Part shown: one piece after another, positions 9,301 to 19,784 of the stretch | Position numbering within the stretch: the stretch's first letter is position 1 | Layout of the letters: every line of letters begins with the position of its first letter | NCBI GenBank assembly: GCA_030148025.1 | Contig: JASBUG010000008.1 | Span: 1-64,000 of the forward strand | Reading direction: 5' to 3' | Length of the DNA: 64,000 bases | Source of the DNA: Flavobacteriaceae bacterium | GTDB taxonomy: Bacteria; Bacteroidota; Bacteroidia; Flavobacteriales; Flavobacteriaceae | Notes under the pieces: model-generated | Databases searched by the model: none | Seen by the model: only the letters and a program-made list of their open reading frames with translations | What the model was told of the DNA's origin: nothing | Position numbers and translations under genes: made by a program

Positions 9301-9874
9301 CCAATTTAATTCAGTATCGAAGCCAGGTATAATTATGTTGGCAATATTCTTGAGTTTTATTGGTGTATTTGGTGGGCTAGTAATTACAGGAGCATCGTTT
9401 GTAATTATGATGACTATGATGGGTATTATATCACTTGCCGGAATTGTGGTAAATAATGGTGTGGTACTACTCGATTATACGCAGCTTTTAATTGACCGAA
9501 AAAAAGTTGAAAAAAATATTGATCAAGACGAATTTGTAGATCAATCAGATTTATATGATGCCATTGTAAAAGGAGGTAAAGCGCGTTTAAGACCAGTTTT
9601 ACTAACTGCAATCACAACTATTCTAGGGTTAATACCTCTAGCCATAGGATTAAACATTAACTTCTTTACATTGATGAGCGATTTAGATCCTAATATATAT
9701 ATGGGTGGTGATAATGTTGTATTCTGGGGACCATTAGCTTGGGCCGTTATTTATGGATTATTTATCGCAACATTCTTAACATTGATAATTGTACCTGTTT
9801 TATTCTTCTTGATAACGAAGTTTAAAATGTGGTTAAGGCGTAAAACAACTTCGAAAGAAGCTGTTCTACAGTAG
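6383..9874 (+). CDS. RND efflux pump, inner-membrane permease
   Basis: This is a 1163-residue AcrB-type permease. Helix 1 is near residues 22-40, followed by a large periplasmic porter domain (PRENFPEI...), a group of helices near 345-500, a second periplasmic domain (about 630-900) and a final helix group near 940-1150. The sequence MLVDNGIVVVENV, containing the conserved Asp of helix 4, supports proton-driven transport. It is about 100 residues longer than E. coli AcrB, with extra loops near residues 505-560 and 1035-1050. It completes the TetR-TolC-MFP-RND operon. The likely substrates are drugs, detergents or other hydrophobic compounds; heavy-metal export cannot be excluded. Confidence 0.9.
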   Translation: MTKNQKKVHKEFPLSTWAINNSTTIYVLIVVILFLGIKAFYNMPRENFPEINETKIYISSLYPGNTAEDVEKLITDPLEDKLKSVSNVIEITSTSQEDYSMVIVEFDENITVDQAKQKVKDEIDTETAGEDWPTSNGAKVQPNVFELSMSEEMPILNINIAGDYPVQRLKEYAEYLEDEIEDLPEIKQADIRGAQEKEVEVAVDIYKMMAAQVSFQDIINAINGGNVTMSAGNLIASGQRRTIRILGEIDTPSELENFVVKSENGDAIYLKDIASISFKEKDKTTYARENGEPVVMIDVKKRAGKNMVEAAEQVQVIVKDAIENVFPKDLNVTISNDQSPKTIGQVDDLVNNIIFGVILVVTVLMFFLGFKNAVFVGFAIPMSMFMSLMILNLFGYTLNVMILFGLVMGLGMLVDNGIVVVENVYRLMDEEGMSRREAAKKGIGEIAFPIIISTATTVAAFIPLGLWPGVMGEFMILLPITLSTVLGSSLFVAIFFNSVLVSKFMKTEDKDMPLKEIIITTSLMAIVGILVFFVGGTYSGLGTLMVFTAVMLWVYRLFLRRWANSFQTGALVRLENWYERQLKSALKGWRPGILVIGTFALLIISFIGFGASLGAGRTKVEFFPDNKPNQIIVYIEYPEGTDIEETNTITKQIENRVFTVLNSDNYTDSDGYNYMVESSVSQVGEGAGNPQTDGGSSAEMPHKGKITASMREYKYRRGEDSELMRQKVQEALVGIYPGVLISVEKDANGPPVGHPINIEIEGSDYNELIATAEEMRNYINSKSIGGIDELKIDVNKDKPSMQVVVDRKKAGELGINSSQVGQQLRNSIYGSKAGVYKEGGEDYDIYVRFNKENRYNRSALFNQTITFKDQNSGKTKAIPVSALASPSNNSGFSSIKHKDTKRVVTLYSALAPGFTDAGAIVNQIQNEMQSFRELPSDIKIDYTGQIEEQNKQMAFLMGAFFTGLGLIFFILIFQFNSVSKPGIIMLAIFLSFIGVFGGLVITGASFVIMMTMMGIISLAGIVVNNGVVLLDYTQLLIDRKKVEKNIDQDEFVDQSDLYDAIVKGGKARLRPVLLTAITTILGLIPLAIGLNINFFTLMSDLDPNIYMGGDNVVFWGPLAWAVIYGLFIATFLTLIIVPVLFFLITKFKMWLRRKTTSKEAVLQ

Positions 9875-9910
9875 GTCTTTTTAAAAAAACAAAAGACTGG
9901 TTAATAGCGA

Positions 9911-9938
9911 AAACCCTCAACAATTGTTGAGGGTTTTT
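9911..9938 (+). terminator. terminator after the RND operon
   Basis: An 11-bp perfect stem (AAACCCTCAAC / GTTGAGGGTTT) with an AATT loop is followed by T5. The flanking A-tract gives a weaker T-run on the minus strand, so it may also end the convergent TonB receptor transcript. Confidence 0.8.
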
Positions 9939-9959
9939 ATTTGTTTATGTAGATATGTA

Positions 9960-12614
9960 TTAGAATTTAAATGTAATACCACCATTTAAAACAGTACCAT
10001 TAAATCCAAATTGATTTACTTCCCAAGGATATTTAAAACGTCCTCCCAGATCTGTTACAAAATCGCCTTTTGTATCTATAGTATCAGGATAAACATTTAA
10101 TAAGTTATTAGCAGAAGCATAAATTGAGAACTTATCTGAAATTTCATAGTTCACAATTAAATCTGTTACTATTTTACCTCCAAAAGTCTGATCCTTTGTA
10201 GGATCTGAAGCATGTTGCCAAGTTACCTCTCCAAAATACGTGTTGTTTAAGTTAACATTTAACTTATTAATAGTATAGTCAAATCCTAATAGTATCTTTG
10301 TTTTTGGTCTTGCAGAAATAATTCTAGACTGCTCTTTTCTGTTAAAAATTTCATATCCGTTAGCATCTAGAAGATCTGGCGTATCAATTTGACCATCGAT
10401 CTTGGTTTTATTATAGTTAGCTGCTAAAGTTGCTCCTAGTGCTCCATTACCCATTTCAATGTTTCTATAATTTGCAACAAAATCGACACCAGTAGTATTA
10501 GTATTAACCGCATTAACAAAAAACTTTAAACTTGTAATAGAGTTATCTTCTAAAATCTGTTCAACAGGATTTTGAGGGTTTCCAGGAGCTCCATCAATGT
10601 ATCCAATCTCTCCAGTAAATAACACACGATCATCTACTTTCACATTATAAAAATCTACAGATAGTGATAAGTTTGGCACAGGTTTATAAGTGATTCCTGC
10701 AGAAATGTTATCTGAAGTTTCAGCTGTTAACTGCGGTACGCCTAAGCCATCTCTAATTACTGGATCTACATTATTAAAAGTTCCCTGATTAGACACCGTT
10801 CCACCTGAAACTAAAGTTTGAATATTACTTAAATAAATTTGGTGTAACGATGGCGCTCTAAATCCAGAACTGTACGAAGCTCTAATAGCACCTTGATTTT
10901 CTCCTAAAGTATACCTACCGCTAACCTTCCAAGACCAATTATCTCCAAAATCGGTAAAATCTTCATATCTCACAGCACCTCCTATTAATAGCTCTTCAGT
11001 TGGCTCCCATTCTACGTCACCATAAACTCCAAAACTATTTCTGCTAGCACTTACCTCATTACTAGGCTGTAATCCTGGGAATGACTGCACACCATCAGCA
11101 AAATAAGATGCTGGTTCACCTGCTTGTGCTCCAAAACTTTCTCTTCTTAACTCTGCTCCTATAGCCATGCTTATTTGATCGTACGACTTTGTTATATCTA
11201 AATTAGATAATATTGTACTAAAAGTATATGCCCCAACATCAAAAGAGGTTGGACTGCTTGCTCCTAAAGCTGGATTTAAACTATTATTAACCTCATAATC
11301 AACAGCATTTCTACCATAGGTTCCACTTAAATCTATATCTAAACCAAACATCTCCCAACGGGCACCAACTGTTGCATTATTATCTCTAATATCCGTTTCA
11401 AATGTTGGTTGAAATCCTTGGTATGTTGATCCTGGTTCATGTAGTAAATTAAATGGATCTGGTACCCAGTAAGGTGTTCTATATAAAGCGAAACTTTTTC
11501 CTTTTCTATATGTTAAACCTCCAAATGTGTAAAGCTCTCCGTTGCCGTTTTTAAATGGTAATTCTGAATTAAAGAACACATCCAGTTTTTTTAATTCAGG
11601 CTGCCCGATAGTCATTCCTAAATCCGGATTTGCTTGCAACCAAGGTGTATTCCCATTTAAAATATCGTCATCTCCAAAAATAACACCAAAAAGTCCATCA
11701 CCTCCAGGTTTACCTGCTCTATTAGTCTCTTCTTGCTCATAATACCCAGCAGTTAAATTAATGAATCCTCCATTATCTCCAGCTTTTAAAGCTGTGTTTA
11801 GGTCTACACCATAATTAAATCCATCACCTTCTGTAGTTACTCCAGAATGTACATTAACCGTTGTATATTCCACATCTTTCTTTAAAACCATATTGATCAC
11901 CCCTGCAATAGCGTCAGATCCATATTGCGCGGAAGCACCATCTCTTAAAACCTCTATTCTTTCTATAGCAGCAGCTGGAATACTTTTTAAATCTACACCT
12001 ACTTCTCCTTTTCCAGGTGTATCATTTATATAAACTAATGCACTTTGATTTTTACGTTTTCCATTAACCAGTACTAAGGTTCTACTTGGACCAAGGCCTC
12101 TAAGGTCTGCTGGATCAAAGTGTGCTGTTGCATCTGAAATTGTTTGGTTTGTTGAGTTAAAGGATGGCACCTTATATGTCAACATTTTATCTACAGTTGG
12201 CTGTCCTGTATTTTTTAACTCAGCAACACCTATATTATCTATTGGTACAGGTGAATTTAAAATTGTTCTCGGCTTAGCTCTGTTACCAACTAAAACAACA
12301 GTACTTAAAGCCTCTCCTTCCTGAAGTGACACCTGAATGTTTTGGGCTGCAGTGACTTCTACTTCCTGAGTAGTATAGCCTACAGATGAAATAACAAGTG
12401 TTGCAGGAAATGAACTAATGTCTATACTGAATTTCCCATCAAAATCTGTAGTAGTGCCAGAAGAAGTACCTTTTATAACTACATTAGCTCCAGGTAAAGG
12501 ACTTCCTGAGCTCGTTTCTGTAACCGTTCCTGTAACTGTTCCTTGAGCAAAAATAGCTAGGGGAAACAATAGCATAACGATTGTAAAAAACTTAGAAAAG
12601 TAAGTTTGTTTCAT
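9960..12614 (-). CDS. TonB-dependent outer-membrane receptor (paralogue A)
   Basis: This is an 884-residue receptor with a signal peptide ending at about residue 24 (IFAQG). Next come a carboxypeptidase-regulatory-like beta-sandwich (residues 25-110), a plug domain with VLVNGKRK and [20 protein letters not shown] (about 180-240), and a 22-strand barrel ending in an aromatic residue (GGITFKF). It imports a large ligand using TonB energy. The ligand is not predictable, and it is not of SusC type because no SusD partner is beside it. It is a paralogue of the receptor at 14888-17779, and even the leaders are alike. It ends close to a shared terminator. Confidence 0.9.
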   Translation of the reverse strand: MKQTYFSKFFTIVMLLFPLAIFAQGTVTGTVTETSSGSPLPGANVVIKGTSSGTTTDFDGKFSIDISSFPATLVISSVGYTTQEVEVTAAQNIQVSLQEGEALSTVVLVGNRAKPRTILNSPVPIDNIGVAELKNTGQPTVDKMLTYKVPSFNSTNQTISDATAHFDPADLRGLGPSRTLVLVNGKRKNQSALVYINDTPGKGEVGVDLKSIPAAAIERIEVLRDGASAQYGSDAIAGVINMVLKKDVEYTTVNVHSGVTTEGDGFNYGVDLNTALKAGDNGGFINLTAGYYEQEETNRAGKPGGDGLFGVIFGDDDILNGNTPWLQANPDLGMTIGQPELKKLDVFFNSELPFKNGNGELYTFGGLTYRKGKSFALYRTPYWVPDPFNLLHEPGSTYQGFQPTFETDIRDNNATVGARWEMFGLDIDLSGTYGRNAVDYEVNNSLNPALGASSPTSFDVGAYTFSTILSNLDITKSYDQISMAIGAELRRESFGAQAGEPASYFADGVQSFPGLQPSNEVSASRNSFGVYGDVEWEPTEELLIGGAVRYEDFTDFGDNWSWKVSGRYTLGENQGAIRASYSSGFRAPSLHQIYLSNIQTLVSGGTVSNQGTFNNVDPVIRDGLGVPQLTAETSDNISAGITYKPVPNLSLSVDFYNVKVDDRVLFTGEIGYIDGAPGNPQNPVEQILEDNSITSLKFFVNAVNTNTTGVDFVANYRNIEMGNGALGATLAANYNKTKIDGQIDTPDLLDANGYEIFNRKEQSRIISARPKTKILLGFDYTINKLNVNLNNTYFGEVTWQHASDPTKDQTFGGKIVTDLIVNYEISDKFSIYASANNLLNVYPDTIDTKGDFVTDLGGRFKYPWEVNQFGFNGTVLNGGITFKF

Positions 12615-12749
12615 AATAGTGTTTTTTTTGATTACGGCTTAAAATTGCAAAAAAAATGTTGATTTAACAATTTTTTAACAACAAATGGTCTTTTTGTTTA
12701 AATTATTATGAAAATTATTTTGTTTTTATTGATAATTTCACAAGTCTAA

Positions 12750-14012
12750 TCACCCTAAAGAGGCAACGAACTTTTTTAAACTCTCAACACCACCCATAAT
12801 ATTAAAACACTTATTTTTTATAAATTCTGAATATCCACTCTTATTGATTTTCATCGCCTCAACGCCATCAAAATCAACAAATGCTAACCTAAAGAACAAC
12901 TCTTCACTTGAAAAATAGAAGTCAGTTCCTGGCAATAGAGCCACTTTAAATTTCTCTAACAGATATATAGACAATTCTTCACTAGTATGTATTCCTAAAG
13001 CATTTATTTTTCCCTTAAATTTATTAAACCCTATCATCATATAGAACGCTCCCTGAGGTTGAGTACACTCAATCCCTATTTGCGATAAGCTATTAAAAAT
13101 ATAACTGGACACAGCCTTTAAAATCTCAACATTTTTAGAAACATAGGACACTAAATCTGGTTTCATTCTATAGGCTTCAACTCCTGCAAACTGAACTGGA
13201 GATGAAACTGCACTAAATGTCTCGCTAAACAGTGCTCGATAATTTGAATGTAAAAACTCAAGCTCCTTCGGTAAACACATAAATCCAAGTCGATAACCTC
13301 CGGCAGAAAAGACCTTACTTAATCCACCAAAGACAATTGTTTTCTCAGGGTATAGACTTGCTATACTAGGTGAAAAAGATTCATTAAAATTTATTTGAGA
13401 ATAGATCTCATCAGAGAATACTATTACATTATTTGCTCTACAAACCTTTGTTAAAGCTTCTAATTCATTTAGTGTATAAACTGCACCAGTTGGGTTATTC
13501 GGTGAGTTAATAATAAGAATTTTTTGAATGTTTGAATGTTGCTTGCACTGTAATTCTAGTTCTTTAGGTTCAAGCTTAAAATTATTTTTAAATTCTGTAT
13601 TTAAAATTTGAATGGTTCCATTTTTACTCTCTATTTGCGGACCATAACTTACCCAACTTCCTTTTGGAATCATATAAACCCCTTCAAAAAGTAATACACT
13701 TTGGTACAACAGTTCTTTACTACCAGGTCCAATATAAATTTGATCTTTATAAGCTGGAATTCCCTGGTATTTATTTAAAAAATTAGCAATCTCAACTCTC
13801 AATTCGCCCAAGCCAACCGTTGGTAAATAATTATTGTTTGACGCATTCTCTTTTAATGTTTCAACAATTGATTTATGAATAGGAAATGGTGATTGCCCGA
13901 ACCCAAAATGAAACACTTGTTCGCCTTGTTCTCTTAATGAAGTTACTTTTTGGTTTATTGCTAAAGTAGCTGATGGTTTTAACTTCTTAATATTTGAATT
14001 AATAAAACTCAT
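12750..14012 (-). CDS. PLP-dependent aminotransferase, class I/II
   Basis: This is a 420-residue fold-type I aminotransferase. It shows the conserved NSPNNPTG motif (around residues 165-172), the Asp-Glu-Ile-Tyr motif (FSDEIYSQ) and the PLP-binding lysine in GGLSKVFSAGGYRLGF, with an Arg near the C-terminus (FFRLAF) suited to substrate carboxylate binding. The substrate is uncertain. The ATG at 14012 is preferred over a TTG at 14045, because the latter falls inside a terminator hairpin. It is placed after a TonB receptor-lipoprotein pair but separated from it by that hairpin, so it probably has its own promoter or depends on read-through. Confidence 0.88.
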   Translation of the reverse strand: MSFINSNIKKLKPSATLAINQKVTSLREQGEQVFHFGFGQSPFPIHKSIVETLKENASNNNYLPTVGLGELRVEIANFLNKYQGIPAYKDQIYIGPGSKELLYQSVLLFEGVYMIPKGSWVSYGPQIESKNGTIQILNTEFKNNFKLEPKELELQCKQHSNIQKILIINSPNNPTGAVYTLNELEALTKVCRANNVIVFSDEIYSQINFNESFSPSIASLYPEKTIVFGGLSKVFSAGGYRLGFMCLPKELEFLHSNYRALFSETFSAVSSPVQFAGVEAYRMKPDLVSYVSKNVEILKAVSSYIFNSLSQIGIECTQPQGAFYMMIGFNKFKGKINALGIHTSEELSIYLLEKFKVALLPGTDFYFSSEELFFRLAFVDFDGVEAMKINKSGYSEFIKNKCFNIMGGVESLKKFVASLG

Positions 14013-14030
14013 ACCAAATATGTTTAAATA

Positions 14031-14054
14031 AAAAAAGAGCTCCAAAAGGAGCCC
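14031..14054 (-). terminator. terminator after the TonB receptor-lipoprotein pair
   Basis: Read on the minus strand, a 7-bp stem (GGGCTCC / GGAGCTC, one G-T pair) with a TTTT loop is followed by a T-run. It lies 20 bp after the lipoprotein stop and just before the aminotransferase start. Confidence 0.7.
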
Positions 14055-14074
14055 TTTTGCTAAATCAAATTAAA

Positions 14075-14881
14075 TTATAATGCTGAAAATGAGTATTCTG
14101 GAAAACCATCTGAACCAACTGTGGTTTCAATCGATAGTCCAAATTTATCCATATCCATAGTTATATCGAATGTCTGATCTACACCATCTACAGTTATTGT
14201 TAATACACAAGGAATACTTGCATTATCATTCCAGTAATCTTCAATATAAATAAAACTATCTCCTATTGGCGGAATGACATCAAATGTTTCTGTAGTCGTG
14301 AATCCATTACTAAAGGCTAATACATCTACTCCAGCTGGAAGTGGGTTTGCATAAATATCAACAAAACTAGCATCCATCCCACTCATAAGGAAGAGATCGT
14401 AGTCGTAAAATGCATCTCCCCATGTTAAAGTAAAGGTCACTTCACTTGGCACTAAATAAATAGCCTTATTAGCAACTATTTGTGCTCCTGAGGATGTTGA
14501 GCTTACAGTAATCTCGAATGTTCCATTCGTTAAAAATGTAATATCTGATGATCCAAAATTTTCACCAGCAGCAATAGTTACATCTGCTAAAGTATAATCT
14601 ACTCCTTCAACTGCAGTAGCTCCATCTCTAGTAACACTAAATCCAGCAGTAACATCGGTTGATGGTGCATTATTTATACCAACAGTTAACGTTACAGGTG
14701 CTAAACTAGACAACAAAATACCTTGCTCATGTGTTGCATCTGTCTCTATAAAAATGGTATTAGTACTAGATGTAGTTGTTTTTGTAAGTACTTCATCAAT
14801 GTCGTCACTATTATCACAGCTCACCATAAAGACTATTGGCAACATCAATAACAGCTTATATATGTTTTTTATATTTTTCAT
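14075..14881 (-). CDS. surface or periplasmic lipoprotein with Calx-beta-like domain
   Basis: This is a 268-residue protein with a lipoprotein signal (lipobox VSCD, Cys near residue 22) followed by a low-complexity Ser/Thr linker. Residues 45-140 resemble a Calx-beta/immunoglobulin-like module (GVDYTLADVTIAAGE is typical). The C-terminal half is rich in Asp and aromatic residues (FYDYDLFLMSGMD). It starts 6 bp after the stop of a TonB receptor, so the two are co-transcribed and it may be the receptor's surface partner, by analogy with SusD-like pairs although not homologous to SusD. Its ligand is unknown. Confidence 0.7.
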   Translation of the reverse strand: MKNIKNIYKLLLMLPIVFMVSCDNSDDIDEVLTKTTTSSTNTIFIETDATHEQGILLSSLAPVTLTVGINNAPSTDVTAGFSVTRDGATAVEGVDYTLADVTIAAGENFGSSDITFLTNGTFEITVSSTSSGAQIVANKAIYLVPSEVTFTLTWGDAFYDYDLFLMSGMDASFVDIYANPLPAGVDVLAFSNGFTTTETFDVIPPIGDSFIYIEDYWNDNASIPCVLTITVDGVDQTFDITMDMDKFGLSIETTVGSDGFPEYSFSAL

Positions 14882-14887
14882 AACCCT

Positions 14888-17779
14888 TTATTTTAATGTG
14901 AATGTTAATCTACCGAATACATATCTTCCGTTAAACCCAAATTGCGACGTTCTACGAGAGAAAATAAATTGTCTTCCATAATTACTAGCATCTGGAACCT
15001 CATCAGGATATACATCTAATAGATTATTTGCTCCTGCCGTTAATCTTAAATTATCTGAGAAATTATAAGCAATAGACAAGTCGGTCACAATTTTCTCACC
15101 ATACTCTACTGGGTTTGAAGTTCCTTCAAAATCAGGATCGTTTACAGCTCCAAAATACACATTACGTAATAAGAAATCCCAATCACCCATGTTATATGTA
15201 TGTGTTAAATTTAATTTTGTTCTTGGCATCGCAGATTCAATAAATCCAATGGCTCTATCATCTAGTATTTCTTCCCCTAAAATACTCTTAACATCAACAA
15301 CATCTATATCTCTAAATGTCGCCGATAAGCTATTATTAAGCGTTCCGTTACCTAAACCTGTTTTATGGTCTATCACTATATCAAGTCCTTTAGTTTCTAC
15401 ACCATAACCATTGGTAAAGAATTTAGCACGTCCAGCAGAAGCATCGTCAAAAATAATATCTACCTCAGATGGAGGCGTATCTCCTGGAGCTGAGTAGTTT
15501 CTAGTCTGCCCTACGCGATCATCAACATTAACAATATAGCCGTCAACAGTAATTTTCACACCAGCATCTGGTATTTTTGCAGTAAATCCTAAGCTAAAAT
15601 TATTAGAAGTTTCCTCCTTTAATCGTGGAATCTCTAATAATTGAGCTAACCTACTTGTATTACCAAAAGTTCCTACTTCAAAAGGAACTCCTCCAATAAA
15701 CTGAGTTGCTGTAGCATTGAAATAAATTTGATGTAAATCTGGTGCTCTAAACCCAGTACTTACCGCACCACGAATTGCAAAATTTTCAGAAACTTTATAA
15801 CGAGATGCCAACTTCCAGTTAGCAGTTTCACCAAAATCGCTATAGTTTTCATAGCGGAAAGCAGCACTTAACAAAAAGTCTTCTGAAAGATCTGCTTCCA
15901 AGTCAATATATCCAGCATAACTGTTTCTGTTTTGATCAACCTCATTTTCTGGCCTGTATCCAGGAAAAACTTGTGAACCTCCTGGAACCAATCTTCCAAA
16001 ATAACTATATACTTTATCAGCATCAGGAGTTGTTTGAGTAACCACTTCACCATTTACATCGTAACTAGCCCAAGATGCTTCTTCTCCAGCATTTAACTGA
16101 TAATTTTCTACTCGATATTCGGCACCAAAAGCGACGTTCAATCCTTCAAAAATGTCATCGTAAAAATTAGACACATCTAAGTTTGTAGTATTCTGAGCAA
16201 ACGAGAATCCTCCAGCTTCGAACTCTCTTGGTGTTGACGCTCCTAAGGTAGCATTTGCAGTATTCTTAATAGTAAAATCGAAAGAGTTAGTACCATACGT
16301 ATTACTAAAATCTACGTCCCAGTCACCTATCTTACCTTTAATACCAACAGCTAATGATTTATCTATAACTCGTGAGGCAATATGAGGTAAAAATCCATTA
16401 GCCAAGGCTTCGGTAGTTCCACGTCCATCAGTATACGCTGGTCTTCTAAAGAACCCTGCTGCTAAACCGTCACGCGAACTTATACCTCCAAAAGAATATA
16501 GTGTAGCACCGTTATCGTCTAGCGGTAGCTCCATGTTCATCATAAACTTTCCACTACGTAACTGAGATTGCCCTATTTTCATTCTAAAATCATCACGAGA
16601 TAAGCCTCTTTGCGCTAATTCATATTCGCTAATTGGCTGAGGATTTCCTGGAGATCCATCAGAAGCTATAATATCTAGAAAAGAATCTCCATTAGCTATA
16701 CCAGTGTCATAAACCGCTTGTAGCGATGGATCTAAACTTGCCACATAGGCAGCTAATGCGCTTGGATTCATATTGTATGCTTGGTCGTATCCTAAATTTC
16801 TTGTAGCTACATCAAACATAGTATAAATTGGTTGACCCATAGAATCACTTCTATTGGTTGCTCCTCTATTTTCAAGAGATCCAGTAAAATTGATAAACCC
16901 TCCATTTTTACCTAAATCTAATCCATAATTAGCATCTATCTGAAACTTCTCTCCATCCATTCCACCTTCATCATACTGCTCAGCATGTTTACTAATATTA
17001 GCTCCTGTATTCACATTAAGCGATAATTCATTGGTAGCTTTTTTAAGCACAATATTAATAACACCTGCAATAGCATCACTACCGTATTGTGCAGCTGCTC
17101 CATCTCTTAACACTTCTATTCTTGCAATTGAGGAAGCAGGAATCGCATTTAAGTCTGTTGCAACCGAACCAGTTCCCACCGTTCCATTTACATTTACTAA
17201 AGACGATTTATGACGTCTTTTACCATTTATTAAAACAAGCACCTGATCTGGCCCTAATCCTCTTAAAGAAGCTGGATCAACATGATCTGTACCATCAGAA
17301 ACTGTTTGCGTTGTTGATGTAAACGAAGGTGCAACATAATTTAATATCTCATTAACCGTTGTTTGAGGTCCTTTTGTAGCCAATTCTGCTACGTCAATAA
17401 CATCAACAGGCACAGGCGTATCTATAACAGTTCTACTAGTATTTCTAGACCCTAATAAAACTACTTCATCAAGTGCAACTCCATCTTGAAGTGCTACATT
17501 AATTGTTTGTGAAGACGAAACACTTATTTCCTGAGAGGTATAACCAACAGACGAAATCACAAGTGTTGCCGGAAAAGAATTAACATCTATAGAAAAGTTT
17601 CCGTCAAAATCGGTTGTTGTTCCTGTAGAAGTTCCTTTAATAACAACATTGGCTCCAGGTAAAGGGTTGTTGGTACTGGCTTCAGTAACCGTTCCTGAAA
17701 CCGTCCCTTGAGCAAAAACGGCAACAGGAAGCATTGCTATTGCAAACAACAATAGCCTTACAAAGTAAAATTGCTTCAT
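14888..17779 (-). CDS. TonB-dependent outer-membrane receptor (paralogue B)
   Basis: The product is 963 residues. The ATG at 17779 is chosen because it opens on a proper signal peptide ([12 protein letters not shown]... ending VFAQG); a longer frame from 17848 adds residues encoded by the promoter region. The domains are a carboxypeptidase-regulatory-like sandwich (residues 25-110), a plug with [13 protein letters not shown] and [20 protein letters not shown], and a beta-barrel. It is closely similar in its N-terminal third to the receptor at 9960-12614, a local duplication with the aminotransferase and lipoprotein between. It is the first gene of a two-gene operon with the lipoprotein 6 bp downstream. 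The ligand is unknown. Confidence 0.9.
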   Translation of the reverse strand: MKQFYFVRLLLFAIAMLPVAVFAQGTVSGTVTEASTNNPLPGANVVIKGTSTGTTTDFDGNFSIDVNSFPATLVISSVGYTSQEISVSSSQTINVALQDGVALDEVVLLGSRNTSRTVIDTPVPVDVIDVAELATKGPQTTVNEILNYVAPSFTSTTQTVSDGTDHVDPASLRGLGPDQVLVLINGKRRHKSSLVNVNGTVGTGSVATDLNAIPASSIARIEVLRDGAAAQYGSDAIAGVINIVLKKATNELSLNVNTGANISKHAEQYDEGGMDGEKFQIDANYGLDLGKNGGFINFTGSLENRGATNRSDSMGQPIYTMFDVATRNLGYDQAYNMNPSALAAYVASLDPSLQAVYDTGIANGDSFLDIIASDGSPGNPQPISEYELAQRGLSRDDFRMKIGQSQLRSGKFMMNMELPLDDNGATLYSFGGISSRDGLAAGFFRRPAYTDGRGTTEALANGFLPHIASRVIDKSLAVGIKGKIGDWDVDFSNTYGTNSFDFTIKNTANATLGASTPREFEAGGFSFAQNTTNLDVSNFYDDIFEGLNVAFGAEYRVENYQLNAGEEASWASYDVNGEVVTQTTPDADKVYSYFGRLVPGGSQVFPGYRPENEVDQNRNSYAGYIDLEADLSEDFLLSAAFRYENYSDFGETANWKLASRYKVSENFAIRGAVSTGFRAPDLHQIYFNATATQFIGGVPFEVGTFGNTSRLAQLLEIPRLKEETSNNFSLGFTAKIPDAGVKITVDGYIVNVDDRVGQTRNYSAPGDTPPSEVDIIFDDASAGRAKFFTNGYGVETKGLDIVIDHKTGLGNGTLNNSLSATFRDIDVVDVKSILGEEILDDRAIGFIESAMPRTKLNLTHTYNMGDWDFLLRNVYFGAVNDPDFEGTSNPVEYGEKIVTDLSIAYNFSDNLRLTAGANNLLDVYPDEVPDASNYGRQFIFSRRTSQFGFNGRYVFGRLTFTLK

Positions 17780-17954
17780 AATATTATTTTTTTGATTAGT
17801 TTGACAATTTGCAAAAAATTTAACCTTTAAGCAACAAAAATGTAACAAAAGGTAGGTTTCACTGATTTATGTTTAAATTTTTTCTTAAAATTTAGAAGAG
17901 TATAAATTTCATAATTCTTTCGCTAAAAACCCGTTTTTTAAATCTTTATCTTAC

Positions 17955-17962
17955 TAAATTTG
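17955..17962 (+). promoter_or_regulatory. possible -7 box of aspS
   Basis: TAAATTTG matches TAnnTTTG and lies 22 bp before the aspS ATG. No TTG is found at the expected -33 distance, so support is only partial. Confidence 0.45.
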
Positions 17963-17984
17963 CAAATCAAAAAAATTTAAAAGC

Positions 17985-19739
17985 ATGTATAGAAGTCATA
18001 ACTGTGGTGAATTACAAATGAAACAATCGGGAACTAAAGTCACTTTAGCCGGATGGGTTCAAAAAGTTAGAGATAAAGGATTCATGATTTGGGTAGACCT
18101 TCGTGATAGATATGGCTTAACCCAACTTATTTTTGATGAAGAGCGTACATCCAAAGTCATTATGGACAAGGCTAAAACATTAGGTCGTGAGTTTGTAATT
18201 CAAGTAACAGGAACTGTTATTGAACGTGCATCAAAAAATCCAAACTTACCTACTGGTGATATTGAAATTTTAGTTTCAGAATTGAACATTCTTAATGAAG
18301 CTAAATTACCTCCTTTTACAATTGAAGATGAAACTGATGGCGGTGAAGAATTACGTATGCAATATCGCTATTTAGATATTAGACGTAACCCAGTAAAAGA
18401 GAGTTTGATTTTTAGACACAAAGTCACTCAAGAAGTGAGAAATTATTTATCAAATCAAGATTTTATTGAGGTAGAAACTCCTTATTTAATTAAATCTACA
18501 CCTGAAGGTGCTCGCGATTTTGTTGTGCCTTCTCGTATGAACGAAGGACAATTCTATGCGCTTCCTCAATCGCCTCAAACCTTTAAGCAATTGCTAATGG
18601 TTGGTGGTATGGATAAATATTTTCAAATTGTAAAATGTTTTAGAGATGAAGATCTACGTGCAGACAGACAACCAGAGTTTACACAAATTGACTGTGAAAT
18701 GGCATTTGTTGAGCAAGAAGACATTTTAAATGTTTTTGAAGGCTTAACTCGTCATTTATTAAAAGAGATTAATGGTGTTAGTGTCGATAAATTCCCAAGA
18801 ATGTTATTTGACGACGCAATGCGTTTATACGGAAACGACAAACCAGACATTCGTTTTGGAATGAAGTTTGGCGAGTTAAACGAAGTAGCTCAACACAAAG
18901 ATTTTAACGTATTTAATAGTGCCGAATTAGTTGTAGGAATTGCTGTTCCTGGAGCAGCTAGTTATACACGTAAAGAAATAGACAAATTAATCGATTGGGT
19001 AAAGCGACCACAAGTAGGTGCTTTAGGAATGGTTTACGTTAAATGTAATGAAGATGGTACTTTTAAATCATCTGTAGATAAATTCTACGATCAGGATGAT
19101 CTTGCAAAATGGGCTGAAGTTACTGGTGCTAAAAAAGGCGACTTAATTTGTGTGCTTTCTGGAGATACAAATAAAGTAAGGACACAACTTAGTGCCTTAC
19201 GTATGGAATTGGCAGAACGTTTAGGTTTACGTAAACCAGATGAATTTGCGCCACTTTGGGTAATTGATTTCCCATTATTAGAGCTTGATGAAGAAACTGG
19301 ACATTACCATGCCATGCATCACCCATTTACCTCGCCTAAACCTGGTCAGATAGAATTATTAGATACAGATCCAGGAGCCGTTAAAGCAAATGCTTATGAT
19401 CTAGTCTTAAATGGTAATGAAATTGGCGGTGGTTCGATTCGTATTCACGATAAAGAAACCCAAGCCATTATGTTCAAGCATTTAGGATTTACTGAAGAAG
19501 AAGCGAAAGCGCAATTTGGATTTTTAATGGATGCTTTTGAATATGGCGCACCTCCGCATGGTGGATTAGCATTTGGTCTAGATAGATTAGTTGCTATATT
19601 AGGTGGTCAAGAAACTATTAGAGATTTTATTGCATTCCCAAAAAACAATTCTGGTCGTGATGTTATGATAGACGCACCTGCACCTATTGATGATGATCAA
19701 TTGAAAGAACTAAGTTTAAAACTAAACTTAAAATCATAA
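17985..19739 (+). CDS. aspS: aspartyl-tRNA synthetase
   Basis: This class II synthetase of 584 residues charges tRNA-Asp with aspartate. It has an N-terminal OB-fold anticodon-binding domain (residues 1-130, [20 protein letters not shown]), motif 1 around 145-180 and motif 2 ([20 protein letters not shown], about 215-235). The bacterial GAD insertion spans about 290-420, and motif 3 lies near the C-terminus ([16 protein letters not shown]). Length and layout are those of the bacterial type. It stands alone between divergent and co-directional neighbours, with its own terminator. Confidence 0.97.
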   Translation: MYRSHNCGELQMKQSGTKVTLAGWVQKVRDKGFMIWVDLRDRYGLTQLIFDEERTSKVIMDKAKTLGREFVIQVTGTVIERASKNPNLPTGDIEILVSELNILNEAKLPPFTIEDETDGGEELRMQYRYLDIRRNPVKESLIFRHKVTQEVRNYLSNQDFIEVETPYLIKSTPEGARDFVVPSRMNEGQFYALPQSPQTFKQLLMVGGMDKYFQIVKCFRDEDLRADRQPEFTQIDCEMAFVEQEDILNVFEGLTRHLLKEINGVSVDKFPRMLFDDAMRLYGNDKPDIRFGMKFGELNEVAQHKDFNVFNSAELVVGIAVPGAASYTRKEIDKLIDWVKRPQVGALGMVYVKCNEDGTFKSSVDKFYDQDDLAKWAEVTGAKKGDLICVLSGDTNKVRTQLSALRMELAERLGLRKPDEFAPLWVIDFPLLELDEETGHYHAMHHPFTSPKPGQIELLDTDPGAVKANAYDLVLNGNEIGGGSIRIHDKETQAIMFKHLGFTEEEAKAQFGFLMDAFEYGAPPHGGLAFGLDRLVAILGGQETIRDFIAFPKNNSGRDVMIDAPAPIDDDQLKELSLKLNLKS

Positions 19740-19744
19740 ATCTA

Positions 19745-19771
19745 AAATCCTGCAAATTGCAGGATTTTTTA
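19745..19771 (+). terminator. aspS terminator
   Basis: The stem AATCCTGCA / TGCAGGATT with a very short loop is followed by T6, starting 6 bp after the aspS stop. Confidence 0.85.
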
Positions 19772-19784
19772 TTAGCTTTAATTG

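Noticed and set aside
17780-17848. N-terminal extension of TonB receptor B
   Set aside because: The added residues are not signal-like and come from the promoter/leader, which is similar to the untranslated leader of paralogue A.
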